Below are positions 28,634 to 38,900 of a stretch of 46,924 nt of DNA, in pieces; position 1 is the stretch's first letter, and the number at the start of each line of letters is the position of its first letter. The position numbers and the translations under genes were made by a program. A model generated the notes under the pieces. It saw only the letters and a program-made list of their open reading frames with translations. It was not told where the DNA came from and ran no database searches. Location of the stretch: NCBI GenBank assembly GCA_019677205.1, contig JAAMXY010001198.1, positions 1-46,924 of the forward strand. The letters run 5' to 3'. The DNA is from Pinguiococcus pyrenoidosus (taxonomy: Eukaryota > Sar > Pinguiophyceae > Pinguiochrysidales > Pinguiochrysidaceae).

Positions 28634-29530
28634 ATGGAGGCCAGACCAGACGACATCCGCCGCGGCCAGGCCGTCGTGCGCGTGCTGGGCTGCGTGCTGG
28701 AGAAGCTCATTAGCGCGTCGTCTGCCGAGGGCCTGGGGCCGGAGCCCATCACCAAGTTCCACTCGCAGAAGCTGCCCAGCATCTCCGTGCTGGACTACCT
28801 CCAGCGCATTCAGAAGTACAGCTACTGCAGCAACGAGTGCTTCGTCCTGGCGCTCATCTACATCGACCGCCTCATCCAGTACAACGGCTTCAGCATCACG
28901 GCGCTCAACGTGCATCGCGTCATCATCACCAGCGTGCTGTTGGCCGCCAAGTTCTTTGACGACCAGTACTTTAACAATGCGCACTACGCCAAGGTGGGCG
29001 GCCTGCCGCTCAGCGAGATGAACGCGCTGGAAGTGGAGTTTTGCTTCCGCATCAGCTTCAGCCTGCACGTCACCGATGCCGTGTACAAGAAGTACCATAC
29101 GGAGCTCGCCAACCACGCGAAGATGTGCGCGATCTGCGCGCCCTTCGTTCCCGCCTTCCCGAAGCTGGACCCGTACCGGAGTGAGGAGACGAAGCGCCTG
29201 GACGCGGTCCCCGGAGCAGGGAAGTGGTCGCGCGACAATGACTTTGACGCCGTGGATGCGGGAGCACACCTGAAGGAGCATCCCTACTTCCGGCACATGC
29301 ACATGGAAGTCACGCCCGTGGCCGTCAAGCGTGTGGACAGCACGCCGCACGTGGTCGACCATGGCGCGCCCATGTCCTACCCCGCCGCGGGCGCGCCGAA
29401 CCCGGCGAGCGCCGCCAACCCGGTGAAGATCTCGTACGCACCGATCTTGAACCAGTGCATCAACACTTGGGGAGTTCCGACACCCATCGCGGTGTCCGGC
29501 CCGATGTACCACCCCCTCTTCTACTCGTGA
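28634..29530 (+). CDS. Cyclin, PHO80-like P/U type
   Basis: A single exon of 298 residues. The cyclin box spans about residues 40-165: [60 protein letters not shown] and [20 protein letters not shown]. YIxRI-x-KY, the DRLI helix and K-FxDD are the PHO80 / plant cyclin U (P-type) pattern, distinct from A/B cyclins. Such cyclins pair with Pho85-like or CDKA kinases in phosphate sensing or cell-cycle control. About 130 residues follow the box, Pro/Ala-rich near the end ([16 protein letters not shown]), without a known motif or an evident PEST or D-box. No intron is needed. The partner kinase is not in this window. Confidence 0.88.
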   Translation: MEARPDDIRRGQAVVRVLGCVLEKLISASSAEGLGPEPITKFHSQKLPSISVLDYLQRIQKYSYCSNECFVLALIYIDRLIQYNGFSITALNVHRVIITSVLLAAKFFDDQYFNNAHYAKVGGLPLSEMNALEVEFCFRISFSLHVTDAVYKKYHTELANHAKMCAICAPFVPAFPKLDPYRSEETKRLDAVPGAGKWSRDNDFDAVDAGAHLKEHPYFRHMHMEVTPVAVKRVDSTPHVVDHGAPMSYPAAGAPNPASAANPVKISYAPILNQCINTWGVPTPIAVSGPMYHPLFYS

Positions 29531-30115
29531 GCAAGCAAGATGCATGCCTCAGGAGGCCGCAAAACCAGAAAAAGTTGAATAACCAGACAAGAAACACAGA
29601 AATCGTAGTTCGTGAAGCTAGGCTCAATTATGCTCTGTGGTTGTGCAAAAAAAAAACCAAGGCAAAAGAAAAAAAGAAAAACTGCAACAGAACGGGATGT
29701 CGCTTTTCAACGTTTCAAGGAAGGGGATCGAGGGGATCGAGGGTGCTCGGGGTGCCGATGGCGTCGTTTGCCGAAGGCCATCTGGCGCAGTAGCTCAGTG
29801 ACTCAGTGACTCATTGACTTATAGCCAGTGTGTGCGTCTGCGGAGGTCAGGAAGCAGGGAGAGCAGCGGAAGGAAAAACAAAGTCAGATGTACTCTTCTC
29901 CCCCTGCACGTCGACGCAAGAAGCCAGCTCCGTGTGTCAGTCATGACGCTTTGCTCAGTCTCCTACGACATTCACAAGCTTCACGACAGTTCATAGATTT
30001 TGGATAAGGAAGAGAAAGCATACACATAGCATTCAATTTGCACTCGTCAGACACAGCTCAGAAACTCCAGAGGAAGGCTTTCTCGGGGGACGAGGGGAAG
30101 CCTCCGAGCCTCCCC
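29531..30115. other. Convergent intergenic region with A-rich tract and short repeats
   Basis: Tail-to-tail spacer between cyclin (+) and HSF (-). An A-rich run lies at 29647-29684 and a short direct repeat of ctcagtgact at 29794-29820. AT content is higher than in the flanking genes. No gene is seen. Confidence 0.6.
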
Positions 30116-31336
30116 TCACGCCTGCACAGGTTGTGCGCCGGGCCCGCCGAACGCCGGCGCGGCAGCCTGCTGAGGATTGGAAGCGATGGCCAAGAACGCG
30201 CCGAGCGCGGCAGTCGCGAGGGGCACCGCGATCTCCGGCCTCCCCGCGAAGGCGTCCTGCCCCTTCGCGGCGAAGGGCGTCAGCGGCGCCGGGGGTGTGG
30301 CGAGCCGCGACGAGTCCTGCGCCTGCTCGATCTTGGCGAGCTGCATCTGCTGCAGGTCCTCCGCCAGCTTGTTCACCAGCTTGGACTGCATCGCGGGCGG
30401 GAGCATCTCGATCAACCGGCTCATGGAGCCCGCGTCGTTCGGGACGCGCGCCTTCTCGGGCTTGGTCATCTCCTCCTCGGCGATCTCGCCATCCCAGGAC
30501 GGCGTCAGGCTTCCGTCAAAATCCGTAGAAAGCAGCGACGACACGAGATCGTCATCGCTGTCCATGTAGAGATCCCCCAGATCGCTCATGTCGAAGCTCT
30601 CCAAGCTCATGAGCGGGCTCTCCGGCTTGACAATCCCCTGCCCGAAGCTGTCCTCGCTCGGCGACCGCAGCATCGGCTCGGGCCCGATGAGCCCCTTCTC
30701 GTCGGCGCCGTCCTCCGCAGCGTCGACGCCGCCGAGCGTGTGCCCGCATCGCTCACAGTGCGTGCGGTCCGTGGCGTGAAGCTTGCGCTTCTTGGAGGTT
30801 GACGCGGCCTCGGCGGCCTGGGCCTCCCGGGCCTTCGACAGGTCCTTGACGATGTCCTTGAGCTTCTCGATGTTGGCGCTAACTTCCTCGATCTTCCCCT
30901 TGAGGACGCCCATCTCGCGGCGAATGTCCGCCACGTCCTTGTTCTCCTCTGTCTGCGCGGAGTAGTTGGTGCGCTTGATTTCGCTGAGCAGCCAGGGCTT
31001 TCCCTGCTGGAAGTAGTCGTGGCGGAACTCCCACCAAAGCTTCTCCTGCGGCGTGTTCAGCAGGGCGTCGCTCTTGATCTTCCGGAAGCCGTAGAAGTTG
31101 AGCTGCCGGACGAACGAGCTGAAGTTGGAGTGGCGGAAGAACTGCGGGATGATCTTGGCCGCGAACACCTCGGGATCCTTCACGAGGAATGTGGTGCCCT
31201 CGCGAGACCAGCCGCCAATGTCCGCCGGACACTCGTCGATCATCTTGAAAGTCTTGCGCAAGAACACCGGCTGGTCGAACAGGTTCTTCTTGCCGGCCGG
31301 CGCCGCCGGCTTCTGCGCATTGGGTTGATTCTCCAT
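30116..31336 (-). CDS. Heat shock transcription factor
   Basis: ATG at 31336 (MENQPNAQKPAAPAGKKNLF) gives 406 residues; a longer in-frame extension upstream lacks an HSF-like sequence. The DNA-binding domain occupies about residues 18-115: PVFLRKTFKMIDECP, IGGWSREGTTFLVKDPEVF, IIPQFFRHSNFSSFVRQLNF and YGFRKIKSDA, then WWEFRHDYFQQGKPWLL. The recognition helix SNFSSFVRQLNFYGFRK is fully conserved. A hydrophobic heptad region for trimerisation follows (MGVLKGKIEEVSANIEKLKD). Basic KKRKLHATDRTHCERCGH may include a nuclear signal and carries a C-x-x-C-G-H pair. The acidic middle (MSDLGDLYMDSDDDLV) could be a transactivation segment. It activates stress genes through nGAAn elements. No introns were detected. 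Confidence 0.93.
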   Translation of the reverse strand: MENQPNAQKPAAPAGKKNLFDQPVFLRKTFKMIDECPADIGGWSREGTTFLVKDPEVFAAKIIPQFFRHSNFSSFVRQLNFYGFRKIKSDALLNTPQEKLWWEFRHDYFQQGKPWLLSEIKRTNYSAQTEENKDVADIRREMGVLKGKIEEVSANIEKLKDIVKDLSKAREAQAAEAASTSKKRKLHATDRTHCERCGHTLGGVDAAEDGADEKGLIGPEPMLRSPSEDSFGQGIVKPESPLMSLESFDMSDLGDLYMDSDDDLVSSLLSTDFDGSLTPSWDGEIAEEEMTKPEKARVPNDAGSMSRLIEMLPPAMQSKLVNKLAEDLQQMQLAKIEQAQDSSRLATPPAPLTPFAAKGQDAFAGRPEIAVPLATAALGAFLAIASNPQQAAAPAFGGPGAQPVQA

Positions 31337-31960
31337 CCTGCGCAGGAGAGACACGTGAAGGCCCGTGAGCCACGACTTGCCAGCGAGCGCCCGAAAACGA
31401 AGGACCCAAATCTGCGGCGGTTTCCAGACACTGTGCGCGCGGCGCTGGCACACAGCCGCGCTGTTCGAGCCCAGCCTCGGCTCAGGTCCGCAGTTGTGGG
31501 GCGACAGCGCTGCCTGCGTAATTCAAACTCCCCCGAACAGCGCGGCTGTGCGCCACGGCGCCGCGGCCTCTCTCTTCCGTGCTTGCCTCGGCCCTCCTCT
31601 AGTCTCACGACGCGCCGGTGCGCCTCGAAGCAGCGAACCGCGGCGCGCGCTCCCGGTGCCGAAGCTCACCTGCGTCGGATCCCTTGGCTGCGAATTGCAG
31701 ATGTGGACGAGGAATGCGGAGCGTTTCCGAACGGTGTGGCGCCTTCGGTGGGTCACCAGCTCTGGCGCTTGCTCGGCAGAGAGGGCTGGGCAGGCGCGTC
31801 TGGCGGGACGCGCGGGTCAGCTGCGGCCGGGTCAGTGGCGTGGCGCAGCGGCACCGGCGCACAGATGTGGCGTTCGTCCACCAGCCAAGGTTTCCGGGAG
31901 GCCGCGCTAGGGGCGTTGGGATTGGTGGAAGGAGCCGAGGTTCCAGACCGAGGGGGGTAA
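31337..31960. other. Upstream region of the HSF gene
   Basis: The 5' side of the minus-strand HSF gene, GC-rich. I did not find an unmistakable heat shock element or TATA box. A pair of related GC-rich segments (cagcgcggctgtgcgcc near 31540, cacagccgcgctgttcg near 31450) forms an imperfect inverted repeat. Confidence 0.4.
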
Positions 31961-32423
31961 TTACCCCACACCGGAGGTCTCATCCCGATGCGGTTCATTG
32001 TGGTAGGCCTTCCTCAAGTTTCCTATGTACTTGTGATCGGGGTCGGGCAAGCGCGAGATGAAATAGTGCAGGACATGATTCCGTCCGGTGTTCTCGAAAA
32101 GGCTGCTAGGATCCCCCTTCTGCGGCACGGGCCTTCTTTCCGAAATTCAAAATCCAGAATGTTCTTAAACGTTACAGCAGGTTGAAACGGTCGACTGGAT
32201 AGGGCGCACTGATTGGTGGATACAAATCCACAGCGCTCCGGCTTCCTGCAACAGCGGCTCCCCCAATCGGTTTCATACCTTCTGGATGGTACAGGAGGAG
32301 CCTCGAAGCGATGACGTTGAAGCTCTGTCGTGGCATGGCACAGCATCCAGAGCCGCCCGACAGGCAGACGTGGATTGCGAGGCTCGAGTCGCCGTGTTTG
32401 GGACAAGGTCTGGCATCGTGTGC
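31961..32423 (-). CDS. Hypothetical protein, partial and uncertain two-exon model
   Basis: Two adjacent minus-strand frames look coding and join in phase across a possible 43-bp GT-AG intron (32175-32133). Exon A (32423-32176) encodes HGDSSLAIHVCLSGGSGCC, SFNVIASRLLLYHPEGMKP and YPPISAPYPVDRFNLL. Exon B (32132-31961, TAA stop) encodes SSLFENTGRNHVLHYFISRL, PDPDHKYIGNLRKAY and HNEPHRDETSG. Composition is protein-like (balanced hydrophobics, few Arg/Pro runs), unlike shadow frames nearby. The 5' end is missing: an in-frame TAG precedes exon A, so more exons or a broken gene are implied. I do not recognise the family. Confidence 0.3.
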
Positions 32424-33069
32424 CTATCTTCCACCAAGGCCAGTGATCTTGCTCCAGGTTGACGCGGGCATGATGTCAGTCCCGCATCTGTTCTGCTATT
32501 GTGACGCATTCCAGTCCTCAAGAACTTTGGAAGCAATCGCAAACCACAGCCGCAGCTTCTTCACGCCTCCTTGACACATGTAAGACGGAGAGGCACTGCG
32601 CAAGGAATCAGACTGTAGCTTCGCTCCATTGGTCTGTGGCCGAAGCACGGATGCCGATTGGAAGAACGATTGCGAGCAACGACCAGAAGCCGGCCCGCTG
32701 TTGGCGTAGAATCCAACGCCCTTGGAGAATCTTTAACGACCCCATTTCATTGGGTCGAGCCCATCCCGGACTTGGCGGCAGATGCAACTCGGGCGTTTCT
32801 CGCGGCTCCATGTCCTCCCCTTTTTGGTCAAGGACCGGCGCTAGAAATGAGGCACCCGTGGAGTGCTCTGCAACCGATTCTTTGACAAGAACAGCCCCAG
32901 TGTTCTCTTCAATCCTATGCGCACCGCTCCCCTTCGCGCCAAAAAGTGCACCTTTCCCGACGCAGCCGCCCGCGTCCGACGCTCCCCTCCATCACACCGT
33001 GTGGCGTGACGTCAGCGTCGGAGTCGTCGACGTAAGCGGGAGCGCCAAGCGCGCGTCCACTCTGCGAGC
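32424..33069. other. Intergenic region before the RhoGAP gene
   Basis: No recognisable gene. Further exons of the hypothetical minus-strand gene could lie at 32424-32560, where one frame reads EQDHWPWWKIGTRCQ. The right part should include the promoter of the EVH1-RhoGAP gene. Confidence 0.4.
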
Positions 33070-35416
33070 ATGAGGTACCTGGACATCTGTCCATCGGCCG
33101 TGTGGTCAGCTGCTTCGGTCCCCTGCGGCGTCTAACTCGCAAATCCGCCCTCCGCGCCCCCCTCCCTGCTTGTCTGCCGCATCTGCGTTGTGGCGTGTCA
33201 GCGAGCAAGACAAGGAAGAGAGTGTCCACTGCGCGCAGGTGGTGGTGTACCAAGTGGACAGCGCGACGCAGATGAAGTGGTGTCCACAGGGAGACGGTCA
33301 ATGGGCGGAGCTGCACGTGTTCCGCGACCACCGGCAAAAGTACCGCGTGGTGGCGTGGATCCTGACCACCCAGGAAGTGGTGATCAACGCCCGCCTGCGC
33401 TCGTCCACGGAATGCGCGCTCACCGCGGACGACTTCGCGGAGTTCGAGAACCGGGGAGAGCGGAAGCTCGGCCTCTTCTTTGCGTCCCCCGTGGCGGCCA
33501 AGGAGACCAAGGACTTCCTCGAGGGCGTCATCGGCGAGCTGCAGCAGGCCAAGGCCGCGTACAAGGCGGCGAAGGCGGCCAAGGCAGCCAAGGTGAAAGC
33601 TGGCGCGGAGAGAGCGCCGCTGGCAGTGGAGCCGCCGGCCACGCCGCCGGAGGAGGAAAGCATCCCGCCGCCCACGCCCGTTCGCCGCGAAAGCCGGAGG
33701 CAGAGCCTGGCCTGCTTCGAAGGGGTCGAGCATGCGGTCGAAGAGGGTGTCGACAGTGGCGACTTCGGGTACGTTCCGGACGGAAAAGGCGAAGCGGAAG
33801 ACCGAGTGAAGTTGGGTGCTGATGCAGGCCGACCGCGACGCCTGACCGCTCTTGCTTCTCCCACGTCAGCGCGGCGATCGAGCAGGAGAAAAAGAGGATG
33901 CGGAATCGCTCCAACCTGTCCGCGCTGGTCTCGGACGTCGTCGCGGCGGAGTACGCCGATGAGATGTCGAACCTGGAGTCCTACGAGTCCGCGGCCGAAC
34001 CGGCGGACAAGTCGGAGCCGGCTCCGGATGCGAGTGCGGCGCAAGCGGCGCTGCAGGAGCCAGAAGACGAGCCGCAGGCGAAGACGACCTTCACGGCTCC
34101 GCCTCTCCCCCTGTCGCGGATGAGCAAGCGCAACCTGTCCAATGGCAGCGAGGCGGCCGCTGGCGCCCGAGCCGCGGAGCCAGCGGAGAAGGCGCCAGCG
34201 GAGAAGGCGCCAGCGGCAGAGCCCGAGAAGGCAGAGGAGCCAAAGGCCCTTATGCCGCCAAAGATGCTCTCGGCGATGGGATCCCCGAGATCGTCCGCCC
34301 CGCAGACCCCGGTGCAGCCGAGAGAGCGGCCAGTGGCGGCGCGGCAACCCCTAGAGAGAAAGCCTGTGGCGATCGAATCCCGGACAGAAGCCACGCCACG
34401 CGATCGAGACAATGGTGCGAGTAATGGAATAATAGAGCTAAACAGTGGCGAGCTAGACGGAGCACAGGCCTTCGGCGGAGAGACGGAGCCACTGTCACCA
34501 GTGAGCGTGGTGGATTCTCCCCGAGACGTCCACCACGAAGTTCACGTGACGTACAACTACGAGTTGGCAAGGTGAGGGCGCTCCCCAATCCCGCGGGCAG
34601 AAGTGCGCCTTTCTCTCTCTCTCTCTCCCTCTCCCTCACCACCCGTCGCCCTGCTTTGTGCGAATAGATACGAGGGGCTTCCCGCGGAGTGGTCGTCCAT
34701 GAACCAGCAGTTCGGGGTGCCGTATCAGCACCTCCCGAAGATGGACTGTGGCTTCGTCAGCAAGATCCCGGCCATCCTTGTCGTGCTCAAGCGGGAGCTC
34801 ATAGAGGGCTCGGGTGTCGATGTGGAGGGCATCTTCCGCCTTGCTCCTGACAAGTCGGTGTGCACGGAGGTCAAAGACAGGTTGAACACGGGCTGCTTCG
34901 AGACGGGGGAGGTCCAGGACGTGAATGTTTTCGCAAACCTTATCAAAGTCTGGTTCCGCGAGCTGCCGACGAGCTTGCTCGACGTTCTGGATGATGTCAC
35001 AATCATCAGAATAGCCGAGACGCCGGTGGATAACGTGGCCGCCGAGATGGAGGAGAGCTTCCCGGAGCCCATGAGGTCGCTCTTCTACTGGCTCTTGGAT
35101 CTTATGGCGGATGTCGTTGTCAATGAAGGTGCGGCGACGTCGTCATCGAGTGTCCTCGCCCCATCCATCGTGCTTATCCGTGGCTGCTCTTTTCTTCCCC
35201 CTCCACTCTCGCTCCGCCTCTCTCTCCTTTCCCATCACAGCTAAGAACAGGATGACAGCAAAGAACATGGCCATCGTGATTAGCCCCAACCTCTTCAGCG
35301 TGTCCGAGGACAATCCCATGTTCGCGCTGACGATGAGTCAGAAGATCGCAGACTTCACAGAAGTTTGCTTGAAGTCATGGTTGAAAACGAAGAGAGGCTA
35401 TGGAAACTACACATGA
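33070..35416 (+). CDS. EVH1(WH1)-CRIB-RhoGAP protein
   Basis: Proposed exons 33070-33074, 33202-33768, 33870-34571, 34668-35128, 35241-35416 give about 636 residues; introns are 127, 101, 96 and 112 bp, all GT-AG and phase-consistent. The first exon is only ATGAG, completed by the next exon as Met-Ser-Glu. Without it the open frame has no ATG before the first domain. Residues 10-120 form an EVH1/WH1 domain: VVVYQVDS, MKWCPQGDGQWAELHVFRD, EVVINARLRS and KLGLFFASPVAAKETKDF. A long linker rich in Ala, Pro and Glu follows. A CRIB-type Rho-binding motif (SPRDVHHEVHV then YEGLPAEW) spans the third intron. RhoGAP follows: VSKIPAILVVLKRELI, VDVEGIFRLAPDKS with the arginine finger, VWFRELPTSLL and MTAKNMAIVISPNLF. 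It should turn off Rho-family GTPases near proline-rich actin regulators. Partners are inferred. Confidence 0.83.
34611..34639 (+). repeat. CT-rich microsatellite within an intron
   Basis: An alternating CT run in the third RhoGAP intron doubles as polypyrimidine tract upstream of the acceptor at 34667. Confidence 0.85.
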
Positions 35417-35514
35417 TCCATGACTCACAGGATCGGAGCATGCATTGGAACGCAACAACAGATTCGCTGATCAAACCTTTTAGCTTCTCGATCGGTCTCG
35501 TTCCTCGGCCGACG

Positions 35515-35547
<33 letters not shown>

Positions 35548-35973
35548 TTCGCTCATCGCTCATGCGAAGGAGTTGACTGAAACACACCGTAAGACGCAAG
35601 CAAAGGACGAGAAGAACTGCAAGAGACGCGCGTGGCGTGCACAGAAGCGACACAGATCTCAGAAACAACAACACCCTTCCCATTCTCGCGCCGTGGTGAA
35701 GTTTTGTGTTCCGTGCAGATTGCAACATCCCGAGGGGACATCATATGCGGTACCGCTCGAGCGCAAAGATGTAAGAATCACTATCCATCCAATCAAGAAG
35801 TTGAAAAACGCAGCGCCTAATTTTGAAAGCGCTGCGTTCTGCAGCCATTGGATTCCAGCCCAGTACCCCTTGCATCTTTCACGTTGCTGTTGCGCCCTGC
35901 GATTGGAGCCGCGACTCGAAAGCCATTTGCCGCGCGTTTTGTCCGTTGCCGCGGTACACGAGGCGCGGCAACG
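35417..35973. other. Intergenic region with CA microsatellite
   Basis: Between the RhoGAP stop and the Dispatched-like ATG, same strand. It contains the CA microsatellite at 35516-35545. No gene is recognised. A minus-strand frame entering from the right is antisense to the next gene. Confidence 0.55.
35516..35545. repeat. (AC)n microsatellite
   Basis: Fifteen uninterrupted AC dinucleotides in the 3' flank of the RhoGAP gene. Confidence 0.97.
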
Positions 35974-38900
35974 ATGTACCGGGGCTTCAAGCGCCACCAG
36001 ACGGTGGAAGACTCGGGAGAGGACGGGACCGAGCTGACCGCCATCGAGATCGAGGTGCGTGTCGCGCCGCCAATCTTTCCGCGAAATCCGCCGGAATGTC
36101 TCAGACGCCCATCTCCGCAGAAGCCGATCAAGCCCAAAAGCCATGAGGAGCAGCACGAGGCTGAGGAGCGCGAGTACGACCGCAGGCATCGGCAGTTCTC
36201 CGATCTGGGCAAGAAGAACGTGGTGCTCTTGAGCGAGCAGGTGAGACGACGAGGTCGCCGCACGCGAAGCGATCTGCGTGAAAGAGATCTGGCGTTGCTG
36301 AAGCGCTCTTCCACGTCGCTGTCGAGGCAGGAGGTCCATGAGCAGTACGAGTCCGAGGTCGATCTGGATGATGATAGCTACTTTGGGAGACTGGAGCGCC
36401 ATCCTCTCTCCTTCTGCTGCCGCGCCTACTGCTGCTTGGTCGCCCTCGGCGTGCTCATGGGTATCATTGCCTCCTTCGGGGTCACCGTGATTCGCGTGAG
36501 CACCGACACGCCAATGTACATCCGTGAGCACCGCGCCTACAAGCGACAAACGGCCCTGATCGAAGGGGAAGAGATTGCGGGCGCCAAGCTCGACGCCTTC
36601 GGACTCGGCTTCCAGGAGAGGGAAGAGGATGAGTTCTCCTTGGAGATCCTCTACATCAAGGGTGGCGGAGGCCTGGACGATCCGCAGATTCTGGCCAGAA
36701 TCAAGGCATTGGAGGAGAAAATCATCTTCGATCGCGAATACCCAGACTTCTGCACGCTGGACTACACCCTGGGCGACAGCGTCTGCAGCACGCCGGCCTT
36801 CACGGGGCTTGGCTGTCGGCGCCATACTTCTCCGCTGCACTTCTTCGACCCGGCCTTCTGGTTGCCGACCTACGAAGCCACGGACGGGGACAACCCGACC
36901 GTCCCCAGCCTCGACAACTACGGCATCTTCGTGGCCTCGAAAATCGCGCGGAGCGGGAACGGGAGCTTCGGATTTGCGAATCCGGCCGACCCGTCGGTCG
37001 ACTTCGTGGACCTGAGTGCCGGGAACCTTGACGCTGTCATTGACTACTGGTCGTCGTACTGCCATCTGGACGCGGCCAACTGTCCTCCCGACGCCGACAC
37101 CAGCCGCACGCCTTTTGCGTACGTGGAGATCAACGAGACCGCCTCCATCTGCGACGGCGAGCAGATCCCAGAGGAGAACGCCACGGTTGCGAACTACTTC
37201 TGGCAGGTGGTGGATTCGAGCTTCGGCCTGAGCTTCACCGGCGGATCGCTGAGCAAAGACGTGCGCGGTTGGCGCTCGGAGATCTTCATGGGAACGCCGC
37301 GCAGATCCGGGGATACGCTCCTGGAGACCGAAGGGGAGGATCTCATCGACCAGGAGGAGGACATTGGAGAGTTTCTCTACGATTTCCAGGATGACTTGGA
37401 AGATGGCATTGGCCATGGCGTCGACGTCTACTGGGACGGCACCGGCATGGAAGATCTCTACGCGGCGGAGCGTCTGACGGAGGCCTTCATGTGGGTGATT
37501 GGCAGCTTCCTGTTCGTCCTCTTCTACCTGACAGCACAGACGCAGAGCGCGTTTCTGGCCATCTCTGGCATGGTCATGATCTTGCTGAATTTCATTCCCG
37601 CGATCCTCCTCTACCGCTTTCTGTTTCAGATAGAGTACTTCGGCGTGCTCAACATGCTGGGCGTCTTCATCATCCTCGGCATCGGCGTGGACGACATCTT
37701 CGTGTTCTTGGACACCTTCAACGCCACCGAATGGCAGTTCCCCTGGGCACCCTTCCGTGTCCGAATCGCGGAGACGCTGAAGGTCGCCGGCAAGGCCATG
37801 TCTGTCACGAGTGCGAGCACAGCCCTGTCGTTTCTTGCGAACGCGACGTCCGTCTTCCCTGCCGTCTACACCTTCGGCGTCTTCTGCGCGCTTCTGGTGC
37901 TCTCCAACTTCGCGTCGGTCTGCACGGTGTGGCCGCGCGTGGTGGCAGTGTCGCAGTACTACATCGGCAGCGAAACGAGGATCTACACCGGGTATTGCTG
38001 TCCGGTGAAGAGCCCAGGCAGCTGGGGTTATCCCGAGTCGGACGGCGCTGCTCCCCCGGAGCCCGGCCACGTGGAAGTGTTTTTCCGAGACACGTTCTAC
38101 CCGTGGATCATCGATGGCAGCGCCTTCTTCGGCAAGTCCGGCAGGGGAAAGGGGTGCGGCTCGAAAGTGGTCCTCGCCGTGTTCAGCGTCTACATCCTGG
38201 TGAGCATCATCTTCGCGGCGATGCTGGAGCCAGATCCAGACCTTCCCGAGTTTTACCCGGATGATGACAACTACATCAAGTTCCCAGACGTCAAGGCCGA
38301 GTTCTTCGCGCGGGAGGATGATCCGAACCGGGTCTTCGCACAGATTCCCTTCGGCATCGAGGGCATCGATCAGAACAAGTGCGACGGAGGAGACTGCGAT
38401 CCGACGGATCCCGACGACCGCGGAACGATCATCTGGGACGAAACCATCGTGCAGTACATCGCCGACGAGTATGTGCAGAAGTGGTTCCTGGATTTCTGCG
38501 AGGACATGGAGTTCGGCGGCAACCCTGGTTTCATCACTCCGCAGCGGAGGAAGGTCTACGAAGCGGACGAATTCGTGGTGCGCCCCGTCCGGTGCGTTTG
38601 GCAGTCGTTCCAAAGATGGTGCGAAGACAACGACTGCCCCAGGACGCGCTCGGACTTCGCCTTGTCACGGGACGACTACATCGTGGACGCGTCCGCGTTT
38701 TACGAGAAGATCGAGGCCTTCCTCGCAGACAGCCAGCCAACCGACGATCCAGACTACCAGTCCGCCCGGACGAATGCGGACGTCTGGCGGGACTACATCT
38801 TCGTCGAGGACGTCTTCGGCACTCGAGTCCTGCGCTTCATTGTGATCGAAGCAGCGCTGACGATCGACACGGCCTTCGACTTCGAGCAGGGCATCGATCT

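Noticed and set aside
32740-32790. Possible tRNA T-arm (gggtcgagccc)
   Set aside because: No matching acceptor, D-arm or anticodon arm was found at suitable spacing.
35659-38613. 984-codon open frame on the minus strand
   Set aside because: It is antisense to the Dispatched-like gene, rich in His, Arg and Asp, and has no recognisable motif. Long antisense frames are expected in GC-rich coding DNA.
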